From assembly GCA_027315315.1 (NCBI GenBank), contig DAHUYG010000043.1:1-64000 (forward strand): 64,000 nt of DNA, in the 5' to 3' direction. The number at the start of each line of letters is the position of its first letter. Position 1 is the stretch's first letter. This DNA comes from Acidimicrobiaceae bacterium (lineage in GTDB: Bacteria; Actinomycetota; Acidimicrobiia; Acidimicrobiales; RAAP-2). The translations under genes were made by a program, and so were the position numbers. Positions 52,108 to 60,187 of this stretch are shown in pieces. The notes beneath the pieces are model-generated. The model made no database searches and was not told the origin of the DNA. It saw only the letters and a program-made list of their open reading frames with translations.

Positions 52108-52605
52108 GTGGGTTCGTGCGCGTGCTGCGGGGAGACCGATGTCGAGCGGACGGTGCAGCTGTACTCGCATCCCGATATCGCCATCTGCTTTGGGTGCCTC
52201 GATTGGCTCAACATGCGCAGAGAAGCGAAGCGGGCTGCGGTCGATCCCATTCGGGTTGCCGGCGCCGATCCGATCTTCGTGGTGGCGGATGTGGCCCGTG
52301 CGAAGGTCCACTACGAGAGGCTGGGCTTCTCGTCCTTCGACCACGACGAGACGTACGCCTTTGCGCACCGCGGGGGCCTGACCATCCATCTCCGACGCTC
52401 CGAGACACCGGGTTTCGGCGGCCCCGGGTCCATCTACCTCCACGTGGACGACGCCGATGCGCTGGCCTCGTCGTGGCGCTTGGCCGGCCTCGAGGTGCAC
52501 GGACCAGAGGACACCGACTACGAAAGGCGCGAGGGGTCGCACGTCGATCCCGACGGCAACCGAATCCGGTTCGGTTCGCCGCTCAGATCCCACTCGGCGG
52601 GTTGA
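52108..52605 (+). CDS. VOC (glyoxalase/bleomycin-resistance) family protein with N-terminal Cys cluster
   Basis: 165 residues. Residues 1-35 have a zinc-ribbon-like cluster (C4, C6, C7 and C27-x2-C30). A single VOC domain follows: DPIFVVADVARAKVHYERLGF, YAFAHRGGLTIHLRRSE, and YLHVDDADALASSWRLAGLEV ending in DPDGNRIRFGSP. The partial metal-ligand set suggests a fosfomycin/bleomycin-type binding protein or dioxygenase relative; activity unknown. Confidence 0.83.
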   Translation: MGSCACCGETDVERTVQLYSHPDIAICFGCLDWLNMRREAKRAAVDPIRVAGADPIFVVADVARAKVHYERLGFSSFDHDETYAFAHRGGLTIHLRRSETPGFGGPGSIYLHVDDADALASSWRLAGLEVHGPEDTDYERREGSHVDPDGNRIRFGSPLRSHSAG

Positions 52606-52626
52606 GGCCCGGGATCCGGTCGATCC

Positions 52627-52654
52627 TCATCCGGCTCACCCAATGGCTCCGAAA
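52627..52654 (+). promoter_or_regulatory. Candidate SigK-type promoter before the ECF sigma gene
   Basis: TCATCC (52627-52632), 16 bp, then CCGAAA (52649-52654) resembles the mycobacterial SigK consensus CCATCC-N16/17-CCGAATA, 11 bp before the sigma start. Suggests autoregulation. Confidence 0.35.
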
Positions 52655-52665
52655 AACAGACGCAT

Positions 52666-53244
52666 ATGGACTACGCATCGGCCGGTGACGGAGCGCTCGT
52701 GGCGGCCATTGGGCGCTGGCAGGACGCCGCCTTGGCCGAGGTGTTCCGGCGCCACAGCGGGGCCGTCAACGGTCTCGCCCGCCGCGTGCTCAACTCGGCG
52801 AACCTGGCCGACGAGGTGACCCAGGAGGTCTTCCTTGCCCTGTGGCGCGAACCCGAGGCCTTCGACGTCGGGCGGGCACCGCTGCGTACCTTGCTCTTGA
52901 CCAAGACCCACGGGCGAGCGGTCGACCTCGTGCGGGCCGAGACCGCCCGCCACGCCCGGGAGGAGCGGACGGCGTCGGACCGTGCGAGCGCCGGCTACGA
53001 CCTCGAACGATACGTGGCCGACCTCGCCGTCGCCGAGCAGGTCAAGGCCGCCGTCGAGACCCTTCCCGACGGCGAGCGCCAGGCCATTGAGCTCGCATAT
53101 TTCGGGGGCCGCACCTACCGCGACGTCGCGGCGGTCCTCGGCGAGCCCGAGGGCACCATCAAGTCCAGGATCCGATCGGGGCTGCGCCACCTCCGGATCC
53201 TCTTGGTCGAGCACGGCGTGGAGTCACCATGGACCGATTCGTGA
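52666..53244 (+). CDS. ECF sigma factor (SigK-like)
   Basis: 192 residues. Region 2 covers AEVFRRHSGAVNGLARRVL to TQEVFLALWREPEAFD; region 4 is GERQAIELAYFGGRTYRDVAAVL with GTIKSRIRSGLRHLR as recognition helix. The downstream anti-sigma gene begins 16 bp inside this gene, so the two are translated together. This pair arrangement and the partner's RskA-like tail suggest the SigK/RskA group. Confidence 0.92.
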   Translation: MDYASAGDGALVAAIGRWQDAALAEVFRRHSGAVNGLARRVLNSANLADEVTQEVFLALWREPEAFDVGRAPLRTLLLTKTHGRAVDLVRAETARHAREERTASDRASAGYDLERYVADLAVAEQVKAAVETLPDGERQAIELAYFGGRTYRDVAAVLGEPEGTIKSRIRSGLRHLRILLVEHGVESPWTDS

Positions 53245-54020
53245 GCCACGACGACCTCATGGAATCGCTCGGCGCATACGCGCTCGACGCCCTCGATCCC
53301 GATGAGATGGCGACCCTGCAACGACATCTAGGCGAATGTCCGCGCTGTGCAGCCGAGGTCCTCGAGCACCAAAACGTCGCCGCGCTGCTCGGCAATGTCG
53401 GGGGGGAAACGCCGGCGCATCTCTGGGACGCCATCGCCGACCGGCTGGAGACGGATCAGGCGCGGGGCCCCGATCCGTTGCCCTCGATCGGGGGGCCGAG
53501 ATCCTCGCGCGGTTCGGAGCGCATGCGCTGGACCGCTCAGGTGGTCAAGCGGCCTTGGGTGCTCGTCGCAGCGGCTGCGGTCGTGGCCATCGCGATCTTG
53601 AGCCTGCAGGTGTCGAACCTGAACAACCGGGTCGGCACGCTCAATTCGCTCGGCTCGGAGCGGAACCTCGGTCAACTCGCGCAGGGCGCCCTGGCGAATC
53701 CGGACGCCCAGAGGGTGACCCTCACGAGCGCGACGACCGGGCGCCCGGCGGCCGAGGTGGTCGTCCTGCCATCGGGGAGCGCCTATCTCGTGAACGAGGC
53801 GCTGCCGGCGCTGCCGAGCAGCGAGACGTACCAGCTGTGGGGGAAGGCGGACGGACAGCTGATCTCCCTCGGCGTGTTGGGCAATGCGCCCCGGACCGTG
53901 GCGTTCACCCTCCGGGCGTCCTCTGCCTACGCCGACTACCTGTTGACGGCAGAGCGCGCCGGAGGAGTCGTCCAGACGACACACCGACCCCTGGCGAGCG
54001 GCGGGGCGGTGGTCCGCTAG
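53229..54020 (+). CDS. Anti-sigma factor with zinc-binding domain (RskA-like)
   Basis: 263 residues. The N-terminal zinc anti-sigma motif is H33-x3-C37-x2-C40 (RHLGECPRCAAEV). One membrane helix near 103-122 (WVLVAAAAVVAIAILSL) leads to an extracytoplasmic RskA C-domain (LPALPSSETYQLWGKADGQLISLG). It would hold the ECF factor at the membrane until released by proteolysis or redox change. Its TAG stop shares the palindrome CTAG with the stop of the convergent FkbM gene. Confidence 0.92.
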   Translation: MDRFVSHDDLMESLGAYALDALDPDEMATLQRHLGECPRCAAEVLEHQNVAALLGNVGGETPAHLWDAIADRLETDQARGPDPLPSIGGPRSSRGSERMRWTAQVVKRPWVLVAAAAVVAIAILSLQVSNLNNRVGTLNSLGSERNLGQLAQGALANPDAQRVTLTSATTGRPAAEVVVLPSGSAYLVNEALPALPSSETYQLWGKADGQLISLGVLGNAPRTVAFTLRASSAYADYLLTAERAGGVVQTTHRPLASGGAVVR

Positions 54021-55075
54021 CGGGCTGCGGGCCAGGCCACCAGGTTGAGGTGGCCCTCGGGCGACCGCTCGTAGCGCTCGAGGATCTCGCTCACCGAAGA
54101 GGCCCGTCGTCGCTCCGGGGGGCCGTCGACGACCCCGATGAGGTAGCCGAGCTCCTCGAGGAGCTCGAGCACCTCGCGCCCGGTCATCTGGGAGACGGCC
54201 TCGAGGGCCGGCGGCGAGAATTCGAGGACGACGGTGGGCCGGGACCGCGCGAGCACGCCCCGCCCACCCCGGAGCACGACGCCCTCGGCCCCCTCGGCGT
54301 CGACCTTGAGCGCGTCGACGCGCCCGTCTCCGAGCTCGCGATCGAGGGTAGACACGCGCACGAGATCGTGGTTCGCGAGCTCCTTCGGATCGCCGCCGAA
54401 GCGTGAGACGACGCCGTTGGCGCCCGAACGGCTGTAGGCGAACAGCCCCGGTTCGGCCCCGAGCGCCAGCTGACGGACGTCGGCCGAGGTCACGCCGTTG
54501 GCCGCGAGGTTGAAGAGCAGCAGCGACTGGTTCTGAGGGCCGGGCTCGAACGCAATGACGCTTCCGCCCGGGCCCACGCGGCGCCCCAGCCGGGTGGAGA
54601 AGTATCCGAAGGAGGCGCCCACGTCTACGAACGTGTCGCCGCCCTCGAGCGCGTGTTCGAGGGCGCCGAGGACCTCGGGCTCGTAACCGCCCGGGCGCGA
54701 GAGATGCGGCCCGATGGCGAAGTCCTCGGCGTCGACCCGGAAGGCGTAGTCGTCGACCACGACCTCGACGGGAGCGGATCCGGTTCCCGGGTCGAGCTGG
54801 CGGGCGCGGTACTCGGGCGAGCTCAAGAAGTGCTTCACGAGCTCGTCGGTCGTCATCCCCCGCTCGATCAGGCTGAGAAAGTCGAGCGCCCCTCGCCGGT
54901 CGGGGGTCCGCCCGAGCAACAATCGGTAACAGGCCCGGAGGTCGGCCGGGGTTGCGAGCCGGGTCCCTCCGAGCAGTCGGCGGGCCGCCGAGCGTGCCGC
55001 GACCCGGGCTCGAAAGGGCACGGCGCGCCGTGCGGCACTGGCGGCGCGCCGGCGGAACTCGGCCGATGAAGCCAT
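54017..55075 (-). CDS. FkbM family methyltransferase with N-terminal DUF4214
   Basis: 352 residues. Residues about 40-92 are a DUF4214 unit (CYRLLLGRTPDRRGALDFLS...FLSSPEYRAR). The FkbM domain follows: GDTFVDVGASFGYFSTRLGR (motif I), VIAFEPGPQNQSLLLFNLAANG, DALKVDAEGAEGVVL. Such proteins methylate sugars in cell-surface glycans. It is 12 bp downstream of the LPFTG surface-protein gene on the same strand, so the two are likely co-transcribed. Confidence 0.9.
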   Translation of the reverse strand: MASSAEFRRRAASAARRAVPFRARVAARSAARRLLGGTRLATPADLRACYRLLLGRTPDRRGALDFLSLIERGMTTDELVKHFLSSPEYRARQLDPGTGSAPVEVVVDDYAFRVDAEDFAIGPHLSRPGGYEPEVLGALEHALEGGDTFVDVGASFGYFSTRLGRRVGPGGSVIAFEPGPQNQSLLLFNLAANGVTSADVRQLALGAEPGLFAYSRSGANGVVSRFGGDPKELANHDLVRVSTLDRELGDGRVDALKVDAEGAEGVVLRGGRGVLARSRPTVVLEFSPPALEAVSQMTGREVLELLEELGYLIGVVDGPPERRRASSVSEILERYERSPEGHLNLVAWPAAR

Positions 55076-55087
55076 CGCGGCGGCATG

Positions 55088-58000
55088 CTAACGCCGCCGG
55101 AGGAGCACCCCCCGTCGCCGGCGCCGAGCGCGACGCTCGAGGAGCATCGCGCCGAGACCGAGGGCGGTCATTCCCGCTCCTACCCCGCCGACGACCAGCG
55201 CCTGGAATCCGGTGAAGGGCAGGGTGCCCGTCATCGGCACCTCCGGCACCGCGATCGTGGCCGACGCGACCGGTGAGTCTGTGGTGAGCACGGCGGTGCA
55301 GTGGAACGCCGAATCGGCCTGGTAAGCGGCCGGCGCGTCCAGCTCGTGCAGGCACCACGAGTAACCGGCCGGGACCGCGAACGTCAGCACCCCCCGGGCG
55401 TCGGTCGTCCCCTCCGCCCAGAAGCGGTCGCCGGCGGGGACGACGGCCCCCGCCGGAGGGGAGGCGGGGAGCCCCGGCGGTGTCGCCTGCTCGGCCAGGA
55501 CCTCGTAGGTCGCGCCGGGGATCACGGTGTCGGGTTGCCGGGAGTCGTACTTGTAGGCCGTGATGTGGACGGTGGCCAGCTGCTCGGGCACGGCGATCGT
55601 GGTGGTGGCGGCGGGGGACTGCGCGCTCAGGATCCCGCTGCAGTGCAGCGCCGGATCGAGCACGTAGTCGGCCGGCGCCGACACCTCGAGGACGCACCAC
55701 GCGTACCCGGCCGGCACGGTGAAGGTCAAACGCCCGTCGGCGCCGGTGGTCCCGCGGGCGTACCAGGTGTCGCCCTTCTCGCTCGCGGCGTTCCCGGGCG
55801 GCGATCCGCTGACCCCGCTCGGTGGGGGTGGCCCCTCGACGTAGAGGTCGTAGGTCGCCCCCGGGATGCCGGTATCGGGGGTGAGGGAGTTGTACTTGAA
55901 GACCGAGAGCGCAAGGGTCTGCTCGGAATCGGCGAAGAAGAGCGTGGTCACCGGGGCGGGAACCGCTGTCGAGCCGTTCAGCACGCCGGTGCACTTCGAA
56001 GCGGAATCGGCCGAGTAGTTGGGCGGCGCCTGGGTCTCGAGCGCGCAGTAGGCGTATCCGGGCAACTGCAGCGGGAAGGTGGCACTCCCGTCGGCGCCGG
56101 TCGTGACGGAGGCCACGAGGGTGCCCCCGCTCGGCGCACCGGGATCCGGGAACGGCGTCGCGAAGTCCGACGGCGCGCTCGGCATGCGGTAGAGGTCGAA
56201 GACCGCCCCCGGGAGGCCGACGGCCGGGTTGGCGGCGTCGAACTTCCGTACGGCGATGGAGACAAACTCGCCGGCATCGCTGACCGTGATGGGTTGGTTG
56301 GCCTGTTGGTCGTCGGCCGTGAAGCAGCCGTTCGCTCCACCCTCGAGCCCGGGCGGGGCGGTGGTCTCGGCCCAGCAGTAGCGGGAGCCTGAGGCGAGGT
56401 CGGGGGGCGTGAGACAGCTCCCGGAGGCATCGGTCACGCACCGGCCGACCGACGGGCCGCCCGGGCTGCCAGCGAAGAGCGCGATGACCACGCCGGAGAG
56501 CACCAGCTCCGCCGGGTTGACGTTGCCGGTGGCGATCTTCTGGAAGAGCGCCTGCACCAAGCGGGGATCGCCGAAGCTGACCGAACCCGATTCGCCGGGG
56601 ACGAGATCGACCACCTGGGTGTCGGGGTCCGGAAGTGCGTAGCCGGGCGGAGCCGCGGTCTCGGTCACCCGGTAGCGACCGGGGAGCAGCGCGCCCGCTC
56701 CGTCGTTGCCCGCCGGGGCGCACGATCCCGATGCACCGGTCGTGCAGGTGCCGAGGTCGCTCCCGAACACCCCGTCGTTGGTCGGATCGTAGGCGACGTC
56801 GAAGACCGCCCCGGCGAGGGGCGCGCCGCTCGTGGCGTCGGTCTTCTCGATCCTGAGGCTCGCGGGGACGGCATGATCCTCCTCGGCGCCGGTGAACGAG
56901 GCCACCGTGTTCGTCCCGGCGACCACCGAGATGCTCTGGTCGGGTGCGGTCGCATAGCCCGACGGTGCCGACACCTCGCGCACCGTGTACTGGCCGGCGG
57001 CGAGCTGGGGGGACGTGGGCGTCGTGCCGTCGCCCGCTGTGGTGAGCGATGCCACGACCGTCGAGCCATTGAGCACGTCGAACACCGCCCCGGCGACGGG
57101 GTAGTAGGCGGTGTCGTCACCCGCCTTCAGGATCGACAGCGTCCCGGTCGTGGGCAGGGCCATCAGGTGGGACACGAAGCCGGCACTGGCCGGCGCGGAG
57201 AAGGCCGCCAGACCCTGCGCGCTGGGTTCCTTCGCGCTCGGCTCGAAGAAGTCGAGACCGAACTGGCCGATCCCGCCCGAGACCGATGCGCTCACGGTGA
57301 CCTCGCCCCCCGCGCGGGCGAAGATCGGGGCGCTGAGCGTGCCGGTGGCGTCGGTCGACTCGGTGACGGTGCTCGGTCCGGAGACCGAGTCGAAGCTTCC
57401 CCCGCTGATGGAGAGCTCCACCGGCAGGCCGACGACTGGGTCGTTGGACCCCGGGAACTGCGCGTGCAACCCGTAGGTGGCCTGCCCGCTGAAGCTCGAC
57501 CCGCCACCCATCAGCCCCCCGATGAGGCTCGGGTCACCCATCGCGCCAGCGGCCTCGAGGTACCAACCGTCGAGGGCCTGGTACGCAGCCAGCACCCCGG
57601 GATCCATGGCCGGGACGGGGCTGCCCCAGAGGGTCGCGTCGTAGAGCAGCTTCCCGGCGACGGCGGCCTGATCCGCCGTGAACTGGCCGGGCGACCCGCC
57701 CCACCAGCCGAGCGCCTGCGCCTCGCTGAAGGCGAAGCCGAGCGGGCCCGCCCCGCTGGTGTCCGCACCCCCGGGCGCGCCGGAGGGCTGGTACGCGTAG
57801 TCCGGGGCGGGGTAGTCGCCGCCGCTCGCGGGCGGATCGGCGCAGAACCCCCAGCCCTCGTCGGTCGGGAAGCCCGGCCCATAGGACCCGTACCAGGTGT
57901 TTGCGCCCGAGTAGGTCGCGCAGAAGCCGGCGAAGGGAAACGGCGGGCCGCCGACGCTGCAGGGGGCCGGGCCGTCGGCGAAGGCCGGCTTCGCCCCGCC

Positions 58001-58135
58001 GAGCCAGACCGGGGCGCTCGAGGGGGTGGCGCCGATCACGACGAGCAACGCGGCGCCGACCCGACGCAAGCGCGCCCTCGGCCGACGGCTCCCCTGGCGT
58101 CGAAGGTGTCGGCGAGGGGATCGGTGGTGGCGCAT
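55088..58135 (-). CDS. LPFTG-anchored surface protein with six SpaA/prealbumin-like repeats
   Basis: 1015 residues. Basic N-terminus and hydrophobic signal (RVGAALLVVIGATP), an N-terminal thioester-adhesin-like region (about 50-200) including WGFCADPP, then six repeats each starting with a Lys-containing strand and ending with a Glu-containing (E-x-x-A-P) strand. The repeats run from LSILKAGDD to VHITAYKYD. The end has LPFTG at 972-976, a membrane helix and an Arg-rich tail, the sortase-sorting arrangement. Repeats 3-6 carry a Cys just before the Glu and a second Cys about 15 residues later. No sortase is in the window. Confidence 0.92.
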   Translation of the reverse strand: MRHHRSPRRHLRRQGSRRPRARLRRVGAALLVVIGATPSSAPVWLGGAKPAFADGPAPCSVGGPPFPFAGFCATYSGANTWYGSYGPGFPTDEGWGFCADPPASGGDYPAPDYAYQPSGAPGGADTSGAGPLGFAFSEAQALGWWGGSPGQFTADQAAVAGKLLYDATLWGSPVPAMDPGVLAAYQALDGWYLEAAGAMGDPSLIGGLMGGGSSFSGQATYGLHAQFPGSNDPVVGLPVELSISGGSFDSVSGPSTVTESTDATGTLSAPIFARAGGEVTVSASVSGGIGQFGLDFFEPSAKEPSAQGLAAFSAPASAGFVSHLMALPTTGTLSILKAGDDTAYYPVAGAVFDVLNGSTVVASLTTAGDGTTPTSPQLAAGQYTVREVSAPSGYATAPDQSISVVAGTNTVASFTGAEEDHAVPASLRIEKTDATSGAPLAGAVFDVAYDPTNDGVFGSDLGTCTTGASGSCAPAGNDGAGALLPGRYRVTETAAPPGYALPDPDTQVVDLVPGESGSVSFGDPRLVQALFQKIATGNVNPAELVLSGVVIALFAGSPGGPSVGRCVTDASGSCLTPPDLASGSRYCWAETTAPPGLEGGANGCFTADDQQANQPITVSDAGEFVSIAVRKFDAANPAVGLPGAVFDLYRMPSAPSDFATPFPDPGAPSGGTLVASVTTGADGSATFPLQLPGYAYCALETQAPPNYSADSASKCTGVLNGSTAVPAPVTTLFFADSEQTLALSVFKYNSLTPDTGIPGATYDLYVEGPPPPSGVSGSPPGNAASEKGDTWYARGTTGADGRLTFTVPAGYAWCVLEVSAPADYVLDPALHCSGILSAQSPAATTTIAVPEQLATVHITAYKYDSRQPDTVIPGATYEVLAEQATPPGLPASPPAGAVVPAGDRFWAEGTTDARGVLTFAVPAGYSWCLHELDAPAAYQADSAFHCTAVLTTDSPVASATIAVPEVPMTGTLPFTGFQALVVGGVGAGMTALGLGAMLLERRARRRRRGVLLRRR

Positions 58136-58239
58136 GGTCCGCGGTGTCTAGCGATCCGCCTTCCCCCCGCTGATCCCCTTCGGCCTCCCCTGTCCGACCC
58201 GGGCGCGTGTGGTCACCTCGCGACTGAGCGCGCCGTCGG

Positions 58240-58245
58240 TACGCT
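58240..58245 (+). promoter_or_regulatory. -10 element (TACGCT) for the PH/SHOCT gene
   Basis: TACGCT ends 7 bp before the GTG at 58253. Confidence 0.42.
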
Positions 58246-58252
58246 GATCGCG

Positions 58253-58966
58253 GTGCCGATCTCGACCGAACTCCTCGACGGCGACGAGGACGTCCTGGTC
58301 GACCTGCGGCCGCACTGGGTGGTCTTCTTCGGGCCCCTGGTGCTCACGGCGGTCGCCGTTGCAGTGGTCGTCCTCATCGCGCAACAGTTCCCCAAGGCGC
58401 CGGTCGCCCTTGGTTGGCTCCTCGCAGCCCTCGTCGCCGTGCCGGCGGCCTGGTTCGTCGCCCGCCTGGCGCGCTGGTTCGGCACGAGCCTCGTCGTCAC
58501 CGATCGAAGGATCGTGATGCGCAGTGGAGTGCTCGGACGTCGCATCGTGAACCTCCGCCTCCAGCGCGTCGTGGATACCCACTGCACGCAGCGTCCGCTC
58601 GAGCGCCTCATCGGATCGGGGACGCTCGTCTTCGAGGTGGAGGGGGACGAGGGCGGACTCGCCCTCGATGACGTCCGGCGGCCCCGCGCCCTGCAGCGCG
58701 TCATCAACCGGCAGCTTGGCGAGATCGACGCTGGCTGGCGGGAGCGCCAAGGTTGGTCGCGGGCGCCCTCCCGCGTCGTGGACCGGCGCGACCGTCTCGA
58801 GTCGACCGATTGGACCCCGCCGAAGGGGGTGCCCTCGGTTCGTCGTGGTCCCGAGGAGGCTTCCATCCCGGACCAGCTGGTGGCCCTCGACCGCCTCCGT
58901 CGCCAGGGCATCGTCTCGGACCAGGAGTTCGCCGAGAAGAAGGCGGAGCTTCTTCGGCGATTCTGA
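58253..58966 (+). CDS. Membrane protein with bacterial PH domain and SHOCT tail
   Basis: 237 residues. Two membrane helices (VVFFGPLVLTAVAVAVVVLI and LGWLLAALVAVPAAWFVA), then a bPH2 domain (TSLVVTDRRIVMRSGVLGRRIVNLRLQRVVDT), and a C-terminal SHOCT motif (LVALDRLRRQGIVSDQEFAEKKAELL). The combination suggests a membrane-anchored scaffold that oligomerises; function unknown. GTG start placed by the promoter and the hydrophobic segment. Confidence 0.85.
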   Translation: MPISTELLDGDEDVLVDLRPHWVVFFGPLVLTAVAVAVVVLIAQQFPKAPVALGWLLAALVAVPAAWFVARLARWFGTSLVVTDRRIVMRSGVLGRRIVNLRLQRVVDTHCTQRPLERLIGSGTLVFEVEGDEGGLALDDVRRPRALQRVINRQLGEIDAGWRERQGWSRAPSRVVDRRDRLESTDWTPPKGVPSVRRGPEEASIPDQLVALDRLRRQGIVSDQEFAEKKAELLRRF

Positions 58967-58988
58967 CGAGCCGACGCATCGGCTTGGC

Positions 58989-58994
58989 TACCGT
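58989..58994 (+). promoter_or_regulatory. -10 element (TACCGT) for the zinc-ribbon gene
   Basis: TACCGT ends 6 bp before the GTG at 59001. Confidence 0.45.
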
Positions 58995-59000
58995 GGGGGT

Positions 59001-59240
59001 GTGACGACCCGCTACCGCTGCTCCGCCTGTGGGAACCTGACCCGCTTCGACGTCACCGCCACCCGGACCACCCGTGCGTTCCACCACTTCGCCATCGGCG
59101 GGGAGCTGGTGGTCGAGGACGAGGAGGTCCTGGAGGAGCAGGTGCACGAGGTCGCATGCCGCTGGTGCGGTCACGGCCGGTCGATCGAGGTGATCGAGGG
59201 CCATGACGCCGAGGACGCGGCCCGGTCCACGCATCGGTGA
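59001..59240 (+). CDS. Small zinc-ribbon protein
   Basis: 79 residues with two Cys pairs, YRCSACGNLTRFD and VACRWCGHG, about 45 residues apart, enough for one zinc site. The segment between is rich in Glu and Val. No family recognised. Leaderless promoter upstream; GTGA overlap with the next gene. Confidence 0.75.
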   Translation: MTTRYRCSACGNLTRFDVTATRTTRAFHHFAIGGELVVEDEEVLEEQVHEVACRWCGHGRSIEVIEGHDAEDAARSTHR

Positions 59241-59710
59241 GCGCGCCCGGACGCCGGCCGGAACTCTCCGACCTCGTCCAGATCCCGAGGTCCCTCGACC
59301 CCCGGCCATCGGCTGGCAGCCCGGTCATCGGACACACGCCCGAGGGTCACCCGGTCGAGATCGCCGTCACCGGACGCTGGACGCTGCTGCTCTTCCTCTC
59401 GAGCTCCTGTGACGGTTGCCTCGCGCTCTGGGAGTCCTTCGCTCCGAATGGCGGGTCGCTCGAGGAGCTGTCGGTGGTCTTCGTGACGAGGGCCGTCCCG
59501 GTGGAGGACGCGGGCGCCGTCGCCCGCCTCCGAGGCGCGGCGCCGGTCGTGATGTCGGAGGGGGCGTGGCGCGACTACGAGGTGCACTCCGGGCCGTTCT
59601 TCGTCGCACTCGACCCGGGGGGGCGCGTCGCCACCGAGGGTGTCGCGTGGTCCGACAGCCAGATCCGATCGGCGCTGACGGCGGCCGGCGCGCCAAGCCC
59701 GGCTCGCTGA
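59237..59710 (+). CDS. Thioredoxin-like protein with CDGC motif
   Basis: 157 residues. WTLLLFLSSSCDGCLALWESF has the position and hydrophobic lead of a thioredoxin active site, with CDGC in place of CGPC; SGPFFVALDPGGRVATEGVAWS matches the cis-Pro and following strand (as GPFF). No signal peptide or membrane helix, so cytoplasmic. GTG overlaps the zinc-ribbon stop; TGATG overlap with yjbQ. Confidence 0.75.
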   Translation: MSAPGRRPELSDLVQIPRSLDPRPSAGSPVIGHTPEGHPVEIAVTGRWTLLLFLSSSCDGCLALWESFAPNGGSLEELSVVFVTRAVPVEDAGAVARLRGAAPVVMSEGAWRDYEVHSGPFFVALDPGGRVATEGVAWSDSQIRSALTAAGAPSPAR

Positions 59711-60114
59711 TGGACAGCGAGCTGATCGAGGTCCACACCGGGAGCCGAAAGGTCACCGATCTCACCGCTTTCATCCGGCGGTTCTGCTCGGGGCGCGGGG
59801 ACGGGCTGTGTCATGTCTTCCTGCCGCACGCCACGGCCGGGCTCGGGATCATGGAGCTCGGGTCGGGGAGCGAGACCGACCTCGAGGCCCTCATCGACCG
59901 CGTCTTGCCCCGAGACGACCGCTATCGGCATCGCCACGGCTCGACCGGTCACGGCGCCGACCACCTCCTCCCGGTCCTCGTCCAGCCGTCGCTCATGGTG
60001 CCCGTGCTCTCGGGGACCCCGCAGCTCGGCACCTGGCAGTCGGTCGTCCTCGTCGACCCCAACGTGGACAATCCCGTCCGTTCCCTCCGGCTGTCGTTCC
60101 TGGGGGATCGTTGA
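59710..60114 (+). CDS. yjbQ: YjbQ/UPF0047 family protein (thiamine-phosphate synthase-like)
   Basis: 134 residues. Family signature residues are seen in CHVFLPHATAGLGIMELGSG and RHRHGSTGHGADHLLPVL, and in GTWQSVVLVDPNVDNPVR. E. coli YjbQ has weak thiamine phosphate synthase activity; the true function is uncertain. TGATG overlap with the thioredoxin-like gene. Confidence 0.92.
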   Translation: MDSELIEVHTGSRKVTDLTAFIRRFCSGRGDGLCHVFLPHATAGLGIMELGSGSETDLEALIDRVLPRDDRYRHRHGSTGHGADHLLPVLVQPSLMVPVLSGTPQLGTWQSVVLVDPNVDNPVRSLRLSFLGDR

Positions 60115-60187
60115 TCGCTCCTGTCACAGCCTCCCGTCATGCTGTCGCCAACAGCGCAGGTGATGATGACGAGAGAGGCAGGAACAC

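Noticed and set aside
53328-56723. 1131-codon open frame on the minus strand across the anti-sigma, FkbM and surface-protein genes
   Set aside because: Composition is that of a frame shadow (mostly R, G, A, P) and it contradicts three well-supported genes.
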